Assembly: GCF_900696045.1 (NCBI RefSeq)
Contig: NZ_LR216287.1
Location: 1,965,854 to 2,029,853 of the forward strand
DNA: 64,000 bases
Direction of reading: 5' to 3'
Source of the DNA: Candidatus Nitrosocosmicus franklandus
Lineage (GTDB): Archaea > Thermoproteota > Nitrososphaeria > Nitrososphaerales > Nitrososphaeraceae
Below the pieces are notes generated by a model. It was not told the DNA's origin. It worked only from the letters and a program-made list of their open reading frames with translations, and searched no databases. This document shows positions 27,225 through 36,500 of the stretch, one piece after another (position 1 is the stretch's first letter; each line of letters starts with the position of its first letter). The translations under genes and the position numbers were made by a program.

Positions 27225-27827
27225 TTGTCAAGGTTTAATACAAATAGGGATAATTATAGCAGACATGGAGATAATTTTGCTCCTCGCAAATTCGAAGAAT
27301 ACGCCTATATCCTCGATTATATTCAAAATGGTAAATCTTCGATTGTACGAATGAGAGAAGGAGTAATTATCCATGCAATTGGCGAAGAACATTTGACCTT
27401 GTTAGAATTGCTTGGTATCAATAATGAGCGATTTAGCATTGGTGAGCGCGTATATATAGGTAAGGACGGCAGGGAAAAGATTTTGAGTGTATTAGGAAGA
27501 TTGGATTATGACCATATATCTCAATCAGCAAAAAATGAACTGCCAAGCGTAATTGAAAAAATTGTAAATGTAAATGAAAAGAGATTTGTAGATTACTTTA
27601 ATTCCTCTCAACCAATGACCCCTCGTGTTCATTCTTTGGAACTTATACCTGGAATAGGAAAAACTTACCTGAAATCTATATTAGAAGAAAGAGAAAGACG
27701 TAAATTTGAGTCATTTTTGGACCTGCAAGAAAGAACGGGATTACGAGATGCACCAAAGTTAATTGCAAAAAGAATCTATGATGAAATTTCGGGAGAAACT
27801 AGAATGAATATTTTTGTCCGAAAATAA
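27225..27827 (+). CDS. DUF655 RNA-binding protein
   Basis: A 200-residue DUF655 protein from a TTG start. An OB-like part (about 25-95, with DYIQNGKSSIVRMREGV and GERVYIGKDGREKI) precedes a helix-hairpin-helix region (LELIPGIGKTYLKSILEERERRKFESF). Almost all archaea encode it between rpoF and ksgA; a role in nucleic acid or ribosome metabolism is assumed. The gene order here supports the call. Confidence 0.9.
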   Translation: MSRFNTNRDNYSRHGDNFAPRKFEEYAYILDYIQNGKSSIVRMREGVIIHAIGEEHLTLLELLGINNERFSIGERVYIGKDGREKILSVLGRLDYDHISQSAKNELPSVIEKIVNVNEKRFVDYFNSSQPMTPRVHSLELIPGIGKTYLKSILEERERRKFESFLDLQERTGLRDAPKLIAKRIYDEISGETRMNIFVRK

Positions 27828-27894
27828 TCCAACCAATCCTTTCCAAATCAAACTGATGAGTTATGAAACTTTTAGTTCAATGAATATTTTTTAG

Positions 27895-28665
27895 ATGAAG
27901 AACAAAACAAATCTTGGGCAGAATTTTCTTGTCGACGAAGGAATCGTAAAAAAAATAATTAAACTTTCTCAAATAGGTAAAAATGACGTGGTTTACGAGG
28001 TGGGAACCGGTACCGGAACCTTGACCAAGGAACTTTGCAATATTGCTAAATTCGTGTATTCATTCGAATTAGATTCAAAATTATTCGAACAATCTAATAA
28101 ACAATTGAAATTTGATAATCTAAAATTATTCAATCTTGACGGTTTAAATGAAAAATTGAATCTAGAATTTGATGTTTTCTTTTCGAGTTTGCCTTATTAT
28201 GAGAGTCGCAGAGCAATGTCGTGGTTGTGTAAAAAGCATTTTAAACGGGGAATCGTATTGCTCCAGAAGGACTTTGTTGAAAAACTCGTATCAAAACCCG
28301 GAGAAAAGAATTACAGAGCAATTTCTGTCTTGACACAATATCGATTTTCAATAAATATGTTGCTCAAAGTTTCTCCTTCATCTTTTTTTCCCAAACCTAG
28401 GGTTGAATCCCTATTAGTTGAATTACTTCCAAAGAATTCTCCTTTGTCACAACAAATTGTGAATGATATTCAATTCTTGTACTCGTTCAGAAAAAAAACT
28501 GTCTCATTCGTATTAAATTATTTTAATAAACATTACACATGCAGTTTTTTTGAACCCGAACTTTCAGCTATTGCTTCTACTAGGATTGCAGAATTAAATC
28601 CAATCCAATTACTATGGCTTAATGATACTTTAAAAACCAACTCATTTGCTAAGGAAAAAGAATAG
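27895..28665 (+). CDS. ksgA: rRNA adenine dimethyltransferase KsgA/Dim1, altered motif IV
   Basis: A 256-residue methyltransferase. NLGQNFLVDEGIV and the S-adenosylmethionine motif YEVGTGTGTLTKEL open the protein; KPRVESLLVEL is the late family segment. KsgA/Dim1 dimethylates two adenines in the 3' helix of 16S rRNA. The catalytic motif normally reads N-(L/I)-P-Y; here it reads S-S-L-P-Y in DVFFSSLPYYESRRA, with Ser at the Asn position. Ser can occur at this position in related DNA adenine methylases, so activity may remain. It is the last member of the radA block. Confidence 0.88.
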   Translation: MKNKTNLGQNFLVDEGIVKKIIKLSQIGKNDVVYEVGTGTGTLTKELCNIAKFVYSFELDSKLFEQSNKQLKFDNLKLFNLDGLNEKLNLEFDVFFSSLPYYESRRAMSWLCKKHFKRGIVLLQKDFVEKLVSKPGEKNYRAISVLTQYRFSINMLLKVSPSSFFPKPRVESLLVELLPKNSPLSQQIVNDIQFLYSFRKKTVSFVLNYFNKHYTCSFFEPELSAIASTRIAELNPIQLLWLNDTLKTNSFAKEKE

Positions 28666-28713
28666 TGCATATTCAAAGGGATCAGAAACATTTAGAAATT
28701 TGACAAATTGTAA

Positions 28714-29178
28714 TTGTCATGTCTTATATTGATAAGCGAATTTGGCGAACTAATCCGCGGTATTCACATGATCTTTTCCATTTTTTGGTGGAGTATTACA
28801 TTTGTTGTAATTTTCATAATACGACCTGCTAATACGACAGGGAATTTGTCTATCGTGTTACCAAAAATCCGTAAAGTCGTTATCTTTGCTTCCACCGTTT
28901 CGATAATTAGCGGCCTGATCCAGTTTGGTATGTTATTTAACTTCAACATACCGAGTTTTATCAATTCTGCCGGAAGTATTCTTATTGTGATATCTGGCTT
29001 CTTTTCTCTAATAGTCTATTACCATATATTATTTGTAACACATAGGGGTTTGCCAAGTCCAAAACCCAAAATACTGGCAGGCATTGTATCGGCTAAAATA
29101 ATACCTTACTTAATGTTTGGTCTACTTTCTGCAACAATGGTTTCTATGATAATTGTATCAAGTTTTGCATTCTTGTGA
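28714..29178 (+). CDS. Four-helix membrane protein
   Basis: A 154-residue membrane protein from a TTG start with four predicted helices at about 10-37, 50-72, 83-105 and 127-152. Conserved-looking features are a histidine in RGIHMIFSIFWW and one in YYHILFVTHRG. The arrangement resembles CopD- or DUF2269-type four-helix haem or metal membrane proteins, but no diagnostic motif decides. It follows ksgA by 48 bp, where many archaea have a HemK-type methyltransferase instead. Confidence 0.65.
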   Translation: MSCLILISEFGELIRGIHMIFSIFWWSITFVVIFIIRPANTTGNLSIVLPKIRKVVIFASTVSIISGLIQFGMLFNFNIPSFINSAGSILIVISGFFSLIVYYHILFVTHRGLPSPKPKILAGIVSAKIIPYLMFGLLSATMVSMIIVSSFAFL

Positions 29179-29309
29179 ATTAATTTATAATTGGATAAAC
29201 AAATATATAAATACCAAAAACTATTTCCTTCCTTTGTTATTATTTCTATATATGTTTTCCATATTTTTTCTTGTATGATAATGATTTCATTGCAATCTAT
29301 TCGATAATA

Positions 29310-29786
29310 TTATTTTACTATTAAAACTGGACAGTGGGCGTAAGTTAATATTCCAGAAGCAACACTTCCTTGTATCAATTTTTTCCAACCTGATCTTCCT
29401 TTCGAACCAACGACAATCAAATCTATTCTTTCCTTTTCTGCATAGGATAAAATAGCTTCCACAATTGAAATTACGGTGAGAACTACCTCGGTTTTTACCT
29501 TTATATTGCTTTTTTCCCCTAGTTTGTGGACTTCACCAAACCATTTTTCTGCTTCTTGTTTAGCTTCTGTATTTAGATCTTCTAATGAACTTGTAGTTAC
29601 AGTTCCTGTAACGGTCTCTGAGTGAAACGCAAACCCACTTTGTGAGTATAGAACATGCAAAGCCACCACTTCGCATACGTAGGCTTGTGCTATATCGATA
29701 CCATATTCAATTGCCTTCATGGAATTAGCCGATCCATCTATCGGAACTAGAATTTTGGTGAATCTTTTGTGATTGGTATTATTCAC
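29310..29786 (-). CDS. Universal stress protein (UspA family)
   Basis: A 158-residue Usp domain. The ATP-binding pattern is complete: ILVPIDGSANSMKAIEYG at the N-terminus and LIVVGSKGRSGWKKLIQGSVASGILTYAHCPVLIVK at the end (residues about 123-158), with G-2x-G-9x-G(S). Usp proteins bind ATP and respond to stress; roles are mostly regulatory. Normal length, single gene. Confidence 0.92.
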   Translation of the reverse strand: MNNTNHKRFTKILVPIDGSANSMKAIEYGIDIAQAYVCEVVALHVLYSQSGFAFHSETVTGTVTTSSLEDLNTEAKQEAEKWFGEVHKLGEKSNIKVKTEVVLTVISIVEAILSYAEKERIDLIVVGSKGRSGWKKLIQGSVASGILTYAHCPVLIVK

Positions 29787-29972
29787 GTTTATCTATCGTG
29801 ACAAATAGCTAGATAAACTGTTTTCTTCACCTGTTTTTGTCAAATATGAATATTAGAAATAGTGGGACCAATTTTGATGTTTAATGAGGAATTATTTTAA
29901 AATAACTCTATACAGAAATCACTATTGACGTAGAATAAGACTTATATTTTGATTTCTGCTTTAACCTTGTGA

Positions 29973-31010
29973 TTGTCTAAAATTTTCAATCATTTTCTTC
30001 AAATTTCATACATTGTCAGTTTCTTTACTGTTGTTGTATTGATTTTGCTTTTCCCGTCCCAGGCCTTTAGTTTGGCGAGTGAATCGAAAAGTAGTAGCGT
30101 AATAGAAAATCCAAGAGCATTCGTGAAGAATTACTCTACATATAATGATGGCGATAATAATACCATAATCGTTGGTTCTGTCGCAAAATCGGATTATCAG
30201 GATTTTCCACAAACGGTTCTGGTTGGATTAAAGACCTTTAATAATATTACAGGAAGTAACGAAATTATAACTGAGGCTCCCTATAACTCAATATTATACA
30301 AAGATAATGAACCATTTCCATTCAAATTCAAACTCAACTCTACGGTATTCCTAGATGCGGTAAATTCAAAACCATTCATTTTCGAAAGTAGAAATGTAAG
30401 CTTGCCTATTACCAAACTTAACACTTTTAAGTTGGATTATCCAGTTCTTCCTCAGGGTAATCATAAGGAGTTATATGGGAACATAACAAATACCAGCCCC
30501 ATTCAATTAAATAATATAACCTTGTTTGCAATAGTTAATGACCGTAATAGCACTCAAATAGATTCCGTAAAGACAGTAATTCCACACCTTAAACCATACG
30601 AAACTCTTAATTTTACCTTTATTCCAGATCCTGTCATAGAGAACAGGGTTTACTTCTATAGCTGTGTGGGTGGAGACGTCGATGATATGAAAGTAGATCA
30701 ATTTCAAATTATTAACATATCTTCTTCCAAAGTACTTGGATACAAGTTCTCTAGTATAATGCAAATTGATTATATAGATTACAATGCTACTAATAATCAA
30801 TTTGTCTTTAAGATTAACAATATCTATCCATATCCAGGATCCCTATCTTTACAATTAATGCCTATTCAAGTTGATCCTTTGAATGTTTCAATTGACGGAT
30901 TACCTATTGAAAACATGAATGCTAGAAATTCGGATAATAAGACTTTAATAGGTTTGTCTATTCCACAAGGTACCCATAATGTAACAATATCTAATATAAG
31001 TGGAGAGTAG
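29973..31010 (+). CDS. Secreted protein with Ig-like (FxLYD-type) domains
   Basis: A 345-residue exported protein from a TTG start. A signal peptide (about 1-34, ending in PSQAFSLA) is followed by beta-strand-rich sequence with about ten N-x-S/T sequons. Repeating segments with F-x-L-x-Y-P (FKLDYPVLPQ) and Y-G-N-I-T-N-T-S suggest two or three FxLYD/Ig-like modules; no enzyme motif seen. Likely an S-layer-associated or surface protein. The IS element starts 11 bp after its stop codon, so its 3' flank was altered by insertion. Confidence 0.7.
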   Translation: MSKIFNHFLQISYIVSFFTVVVLILLFPSQAFSLASESKSSSVIENPRAFVKNYSTYNDGDNNTIIVGSVAKSDYQDFPQTVLVGLKTFNNITGSNEIITEAPYNSILYKDNEPFPFKFKLNSTVFLDAVNSKPFIFESRNVSLPITKLNTFKLDYPVLPQGNHKELYGNITNTSPIQLNNITLFAIVNDRNSTQIDSVKTVIPHLKPYETLNFTFIPDPVIENRVYFYSCVGGDVDDMKVDQFQIINISSSKVLGYKFSSIMQIDYIDYNATNNQFVFKINNIYPYPGSLSLQLMPIQVDPLNVSIDGLPIENMNARNSDNKTLIGLSIPQGTHNVTISNISGE

Positions 31011-31021
31011 TAGGTTTTAAC

Positions 31022-31695
31022 GGCTCTGTTCAGTTAACGATAAGCCTATAGCTTGAAAGCATTCCATTTCTTTTATGCTTACTAGAAACAGAACGCCTTC
31101 AAAGTATGTATATTATGGGTTGCATTTGTACTTTTCAGGCTTATCCTTAAGGAAAGCCTCGGAAAGATTATCTCAGATATACAAGAGAAATCACGTTTCC
31201 ATTTGGAATTGGATTCAAAAGTACAAACCCCAAAAGCTGAAGTCAACTAGAAGAAGAGTTCTAGAGTATATAATAGATGAGACCATGTTAAAGGTGGGAT
31301 CAGAGTTTGTCTGGCTCTGGGTTGCAACTGAACCAGACAGAAAACAGGCAAATTCTCGCACTGTCTATCTCTAAAGAAAGAAACATGTTTGTAGCTGAAA
31401 GATTCATTTCAGATTTAGTCAAGATTCATGGAATTCATCCAGTTTCGACTGATGATGGAGGTACTTGGTATCCAATGGCCTGTAGATTCTTAAATCTCGA
31501 TCATCACATTCATTCCTCTCTGGAGAAAAGTCTGATTGAAAGAAAGATGCAATACATAAAGGATAGAACCGAAAGTTTCGATGACTACTTTCCTTGTAGA
31601 ATAAAGAATTGCAAGTTAAAGCATGTACGGAATTGGCTGCGGCTCTTTGTAGACTATCATAACAATGAAATAAAACATATTAAGTGAACAGAGCC
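31022..31695. mobile_element. IS6-family-like insertion sequence (674 bp)
   Basis: Both ends carry a terminal inverted repeat starting GGCTCTGTTCA: left 31022-31037, right 31680-31695, with 15 of 16 bases matching. GGCTCTGTT is the classic IS6-family end. The element is flanked by an 8-bp duplication and contains one DDE transposase gene in two frames. It is shorter than most IS6 members (usually 700-880 bp). Well-preserved ends and duplication indicate a recent insertion. Confidence 0.85.
31075..31687 (+). pseudogene. IS6-like DDE transposase, frameshifted
   Basis: Frame one (31075-31374) has the N-terminal helix-turn-helix (SLRKASERLSQIYKRNHVS) and the first catalytic Asp in YIIDETMLKVG. 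Frame two carries VSTDDGGTWYP (second Asp) and SLIERKMQYIKDRTESFDDYFPC (final Glu, residues given by segment). The frames differ by +1 and the protein switches near 31331-31345, around AGAAAACAGG, where reading ILALSISKERN resumes. One indel in an A-run would restore a protein of about 200 residues. Programmed frameshifting is possible but is not usual for IS6. Confidence 0.8.
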
Positions 31696-31845
31696 GTTTT
31701 AACACATCTATAATTAATTTTTAAATTTTACTTCGTTCAATTGATCTCAATATTTATGATTCTATCACTCTGTCCTATAGTAATCCATCTGAGGAACTAA
31801 GCTGATTTAGAAGAATCTTTTTAATATGATTGGATTAATTGATAT

Positions 31846-32397
31846 TTGTTGATCGACTCTGAATTAGTAATAAAGCGATTAAATTTACAGGAACATCCAT
31901 ATGAAGGTGGTAATTTCCGAGAGGTGTATCGATCTCCTGTATTAGTCTCATATGACGAATTATCAGGGACTAATCAAAATATATATACCGTGGATAATCA
32001 GGGAAAACACTTAAGAAAGAAATTGCGTTCAGCTTCTACCTTAATCTATTATCTACTGGACAAGGATCAAATTTCACCTATACATAGAGTTAAAAATGAT
32101 GAAATCTGGCATTTTTACCTGGGAAGTCCATTAATCATATATGTCCTTGATAATAAACAGTATCCTACAAGGGTAAAATTAGGAAATAACCTTGAGGATG
32201 GCGAAACCTGCATACATTATGTAATAAGGAAAAATTCTTGGTTCTGCGCTGAAGTAGAAAATAAGGACTCATTTACTCTAGTAGGTTGTACTGTTTCTCC
32301 AGGATTCGATTTTGAGGATTTCGAATTGGGTAAGAAATCCGAATTACTTGTTCTTTATCCTCAATTTAAGTCGATAATCGAAAAATTCTCAAAGTGA
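31846..32397 (+). CDS. Cupin family protein (DUF985)
   Basis: A 183-residue cupin_5/DUF985 protein from a TTG start. Seen: LQEHPYEGGNFREVYRS at the start, STLIYYLLDKDQISPIHRV, DEIWHFYLGSPL with metal-binding His/Glu, and GCTVSPGFDFEDFELG at the end. DUF985 cupins are widespread, with unknown substrate. Length is typical. It stands alone between the IS element and a decayed region. Confidence 0.88.
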   Translation: MLIDSELVIKRLNLQEHPYEGGNFREVYRSPVLVSYDELSGTNQNIYTVDNQGKHLRKKLRSASTLIYYLLDKDQISPIHRVKNDEIWHFYLGSPLIIYVLDNKQYPTRVKLGNNLEDGETCIHYVIRKNSWFCAEVENKDSFTLVGCTVSPGFDFEDFELGKKSELLVLYPQFKSIIEKFSK

Positions 32398-32973
32398 ATG
32401 GTATTTGTTATTAGATATTTTGGTTGAACGCACCGCTCAAATTTTGTTTTCTAATTGCTCTTGTATGTAATTCTATGACACTTGTTTGGTCTCGGCGACT
32501 ACAAAAAACTATAAAATAACTAAAGTCATTTACTTTAAGGACTTTTCATTTCGGATAGCGTATTCTGAAAATCCTTCGTATTTTTACGATAGCAATGTAT
32601 ATTTTTACTTGATTCATACTTAGTTCCTAGTATATCCAATAAGGTAACAATATCGTGATTGTGAACATTGTCATCATTACACTCTGCTGTTCTGTTCCTT
32701 TGCAATAACTTCCTTACACTATTAAAGTTGAGATCTTTATAAAGTAATTAAATTTATTGATTATATCAGATCTGGTAACAGTAATATCGTATAATTATTT
32801 TATCATTCACTCATATCGAGACTAATATCATTTTCAATCTTTTTGCTGTTTAAATGCCGTGAAATTCGAAACCTGTTTTGTCATTTAATGATGTCAATAA
32901 CCTCTATTTGGTTTTCTCAAACGGAAGACGATTCATTAATAAATAACTACTTTTAACAATTATCTTCGTACCT
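32398..32973. other. Intergenic spacer
   Basis: No gene, RNA or repeat seen in this AT-rich stretch upstream of the CAP pseudogene. Confidence 0.4.
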
Positions 32974-33553
32974 ATGATCAAAAAAATTTTCCCGAATTAC
33001 CATTTTGATGATTATTGCCACTATTTTAATAATGCCATCTACTATGTTGCAATTTTCACAGACACAGCTTAGTTCTAGCAATCAAGACACGATTCTAAGG
33101 ACCACAAATAACGATAGAGAGAAGCTGTTGGCGTTCCGCCACTTACATGGGGTGACAATCTGGCAACTATAACCCAAAATCATGTTAATAAGCTACCTCA
33201 GAGGGTCGTTTTGCACAGTCCTCAGATTCCTGGTTCCTTTGAGAACCTTGCTCAGGGACCTGTGAGTTATTCAGTAGCTGATCTGGTCCAGTTATGGGCT
33301 ACCAAAAAAGGACCGTGACGGTCTCCCTCTGTCTATATCAACAGGGCCGAAAGCTGGACATTTCACAGCTATGGTCTGGCAAAATACCGGTGAGATTGGC
33401 TATGGACTGGCAAGTACAAGCATGAATAAGATTCTGTTAAATCGCTATAGTCCGCCAGGCAACCTAATATGAGAATTGCCATATGGTCGCGCCAGCCAAG
33501 TTGTTGCAGAAGAAGATATTACTTTTGGAGTAGATGAGGGTGCTCAAGTTTAG
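32974..33553 (+). pseudogene. CAP/SCP-domain secreted protein, decayed
   Basis: Three frames join to one CAP (PR-1-like) protein. A signal peptide (ILMIIATILIMPSTML) and NNDREKLL lie in one frame; PPLTWGDNLATITQNHVNK and ENLAQGPVSY follow in a second, ending at TGA near 33315; then AGHFTAMVWQNTGEIGYG and NRYSPPGNL appear in a third, again with an internal TGA. AGHFT-x-MVWxNT and YSPPGN are diagnostic CAP motifs. The coding DNA is more GC-rich than its surroundings, suggesting transfer from another source. An intact but distant CAP protein is encoded at 39.6-40.7 kb. Confidence 0.85.
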
Positions 33554-33723
33554 GACTTTGATGAACATAGTAACTAAGACTTTGGTGAAAAGTCAGGTAG
33601 CCTAACTAATCAACTAAAACAAATCTTACCATTTTTTTGTTTCATTTTTTTAGCCTCTGGAGAGGAGTCATCAAGATCAAATCTTGTTCGGAATTATAGT
33701 AAATACATCCAAGACCCGAGAAT

Positions 33724-34150
33724 TCAGAAATTCAATAATTTTATGATATTGGATGTAGGTTCATTGTCTGGGTGTACCAGACCTAAAACTAGCTGTTCAT
33801 TCTTAGAGTTACTGTATGTCAGACCGTCGCATTCCAGCATCCTACGTTTCAATGTATAGTTATCAGTTTGTTGCTTTGTATATATAAAACCAAATTTTTT
33901 GTATCATAAACTGCCATTCTAAACTTATTAACATAATATTCTGATTTTATGGTAGAATGCGGAAAATACTGCCGCTGAAAGGATAATCCCACCCTAAATT
34001 TGCACACTAAATAATTGATAAATAGTATTCAAGGATACTAATATCTCCTGCCAAAGAAGAAACACCATTACTGTAGACAACAGGGTGTGGAGATAATCTA
34101 AAGTAGGCTGTCTACGCTCTAAGCATCTAACGATCAGACCAAAATTACTA
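33724..34150 (-). pseudogene. Decayed protein gene of unknown function
   Basis: On the minus strand, protein-like segments follow one another in different frames: RLSPHPVVYSNGVSSLAGD, then GWDYPFSGSIFRILP, then EYYVNKFRMAVYDTKNLVLY, then RRMLECDGLTYSNSKNEQLV and VHPDNEPTSN, ending at a stop at 33724-33726. At least three frame changes are needed. The composition suggests an extracellular beta-rich protein. No family recognised. It lies back-to-back with the CAP pseudogene in the same decaying zone. Confidence 0.45.
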
Positions 34151-34757
34151 CCATTGCTTTCTAGGTTGGATCCATTAATACAATTTGTAAGCGCCAACCG
34201 GCTTATGAGATGCAAAAGCGTAAGGAGTTACGAGAAGACCACTGAAGCCTATTCCGATACCTCAGATTATCTTTCCATCCTGTAAATTTAGTATGGGTTA
34301 CTCAATAGTTCATCTACAGATTAACTTTCTATAGAGAGAAGGATAGAAAAATATAAAATAAATTTTATCTACTTTTATTCAACCTCAGTAAATCAGCATC
34401 AGCAATAACTTTGGAAGGATACTAGAGTAGTCAGTCAATCATTCAACTCGCAGACAATGAGAATCCTCTTATTCTTCCCGGTCACTTCTCATTGCTTTTT
34501 TCAAAATTGTGTCAAATATTATTCGGATTTCATCATTTGTTTAGTAGTATTATAGAATACCTCTACTTTTGAACATGAATCTTGATATTTGAATATCAAC
34601 ATTAAATTCTATGTATTGACGAAATTCATTAATCTCTAATTTTCTATCTTCATAATTGTAGAAAATAAAATTTACACATAGGTTTTACACTCCCATACAC
34701 CGTTGCTTTTCGATAATGATTATGCTCCAACTAACCAACTGATATACTAGAATATTT
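34151..34757. other. Intergenic spacer
   Basis: About 600 bp of AT-rich sequence with no supported gene. It may hold further remnants of the decayed gene at its left side. Confidence 0.35.
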
Positions 34758-34890
34758 ATGTCCTTGTTATGCAACCCAAGAAAGGAGAAAACTTTGCAAT
34801 TATTGTGAGATTGAAGCTCGTAGTTTGATCATCGAAAAAACCGAATCAAAAGCAGTCCATCGAAATTTTTGTTTGATATGTGATTTCTAA
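34758..34890 (+). pseudogene. Small zinc-ribbon protein, probably frameshifted
   Basis: The ATG at 34758 opens MSLLCNPRKEK and soon stops, but the next frame encodes LCNYCEIEARSLIIEK and later HRNFCLICDF before TAA at 34890. Two CxxC pairs spaced by about 25 residues form a zinc ribbon. The zinc-ribbon frame has no ATG, GTG or TTG upstream, so a one-base change near the GAGAAAAC tract is the simplest explanation. Such tiny zinc ribbons are common in thaumarchaea; role unknown. A non-canonical start is the alternative. Confidence 0.5.
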
Positions 34891-34937
34891 TAAACTGCGC
34901 ACAAAATTTTCTAATAAGGATATGCCATATAGAATAA

Positions 34938-36263
34938 TTATTCTATAATTGAAATTAATTTATAATTCTTATTAGATAATCTTTGTAACTGCTCTTCTAT
35001 TACATTAGATATATCTCTCACCTGCTCTTCGATCTTCAAGTTATTTCTAAGAATTTCGTCTTTTCTTTGATTTTCGGTTATGCGGAGTTCACGTTCTCTG
35101 TTCCTCTCCTCTTCCTTTTGTGATATTTTCTCTAGAATAGTAACCTTGTTATTCTCCTTTAGTTTTTCTATCTTTGAATCGAGTTTTAGAATTGCCTGCT
35201 TAAAGCGAGGTAATTCATCGATCAACATGTCAAAATATTGCATAATTTTACCTGCATCTTTTAGGCTAATTTTGTTTGACATTACAGAGTCTTTCATTTC
35301 TTTTACCAAATTAAGGTATTCTGATATGTCGGGTTTATATGCAATTTCAGAAGGATTATTGATAATAGTATCTATTTTATCAACTGTTGCCTTTGTAAGT
35401 CCATATGAGTATTTGTTTGCTGCTTTGGTAAGATGACTTGCAATTCGATTTAGTTTTTCTATCAAAAGTTTTCTTTCTCTATCGATCTGTTCTTTTTCTT
35501 GTAGGTATTTTAGAGCTTTTGAATAGTCTGAGGAAGATTTTAAATCACTTAGTTCATTCTCTTTTCTTTTAATTTCTTCATCCATTTTTTTAAAGTTGTT
35601 ATTGATCGTCTGGAGAGTCTTTTCAGATTTCTGCTTTTCATCTAAGTTATCCGTTAAGGCCAAAAGATTTAATCTACAGTCGTCGATGATCTTCTTTTTT
35701 GCAGATAGCCCTTCAAATTCGTCCCTTAGTATATCCGAAATGTCGCTTATCTTTTTTAAATCTCCTCTCAAACTGTTTGCATGTTTTTTCATGAATGTGT
35801 TAACGATTCGGCTATGAGAGCTGGTAACTTCGCCGAATCTGTTGATAGAGGCATCAAGCGAGTCTTTGAATTTTACAAACTCATCAAAATTCTTGGGTGT
35901 ATCTTGTATGTTGGAAGCCTCTCTTTTCAATGCCCTGACTATAGTATTCTTTGTATTTTTGACAAGGGGAGCAAGTTTTTCTTCTTCAACTTCAATTTCC
36001 TCATTTTTCAGATCTTCTGCAATCGTATCTATGTGTTGAAAAATTAGGTTCGTCTCCTGAAAGGTTTTATCTAAATCTATCAAAATATTCTGAATTAAAT
36101 CCCCTTCAATTCTGTCTAGCAAATTTCGTACATCTTTTATTGTCAGTCTATTTTCTGTATTCTGTGGTGATGGAGAGGATTGGATTACTGGAATATCATT
36201 CTTTTTATCTTTTAACTTCAATACATCTTTGCCTTTTCTCTTAAAAAAATTAAACGACGGCAT
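34938..36263 (-). CDS. Long coiled-coil cytoplasmic protein
   Basis: A 441-residue protein starting MPSFNFFKRKGKDVLK with no signal peptide or membrane helix. Most of residues 45-430 are charged heptad-like helices (for example NNNFKKMDEEIKRKENELSDL and ERNRERELRITENQRKDEIL by region). Residues about 300-350 (INNPSEIAYKPDISEYLNLV) break the coil and may be a small globular part. It resembles thaumarchaeal conserved coiled-coil proteins and could be structural or chromosome-related, but no SMC ATPase motifs are present. Function unknown. Confidence 0.75.
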   Translation of the reverse strand: MPSFNFFKRKGKDVLKLKDKKNDIPVIQSSPSPQNTENRLTIKDVRNLLDRIEGDLIQNILIDLDKTFQETNLIFQHIDTIAEDLKNEEIEVEEEKLAPLVKNTKNTIVRALKREASNIQDTPKNFDEFVKFKDSLDASINRFGEVTSSHSRIVNTFMKKHANSLRGDLKKISDISDILRDEFEGLSAKKKIIDDCRLNLLALTDNLDEKQKSEKTLQTINNNFKKMDEEIKRKENELSDLKSSSDYSKALKYLQEKEQIDRERKLLIEKLNRIASHLTKAANKYSYGLTKATVDKIDTIINNPSEIAYKPDISEYLNLVKEMKDSVMSNKISLKDAGKIMQYFDMLIDELPRFKQAILKLDSKIEKLKENNKVTILEKISQKEEERNRERELRITENQRKDEILRNNLKIEEQVRDISNVIEEQLQRLSNKNYKLISIIE

Positions 36264-36500
36264 GGATCTATAATAGTTTCGATGAAAATAAGTATATATG
36301 TTGATACATCGAATACATCTGTTCTTCTCTTTTACTTTAACAGGAAGGTTTAAAATTTAAGAATGATTTATGAATCATATAGGGTAATCTAAATTATTAT
36401 CAACACAATGGCAAGAATTCTAACTCATATTGGTTCTTTCACAGTCATAAATTTTTTAACTTGAAAAATTGTTTATAACTTGAAGTAGTCTATAATTACT

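Larger units (their letters stand above)
31014..31703. repeat. 8-bp target site duplication flanking the IS
   Basis: GTTTTAAC occurs at 31014-31021 and again at 31696-31703, immediately outside the two inverted repeats. An exact 8-bp duplication is the usual product of IS6-family insertion. Confidence 0.9.

Noticed and set aside
33994-34215. 73-codon minus-strand frame near the decayed gene
   Set aside because: A different frame gives more protein-like sequence over the same bases, so this frame is probably not the original one.
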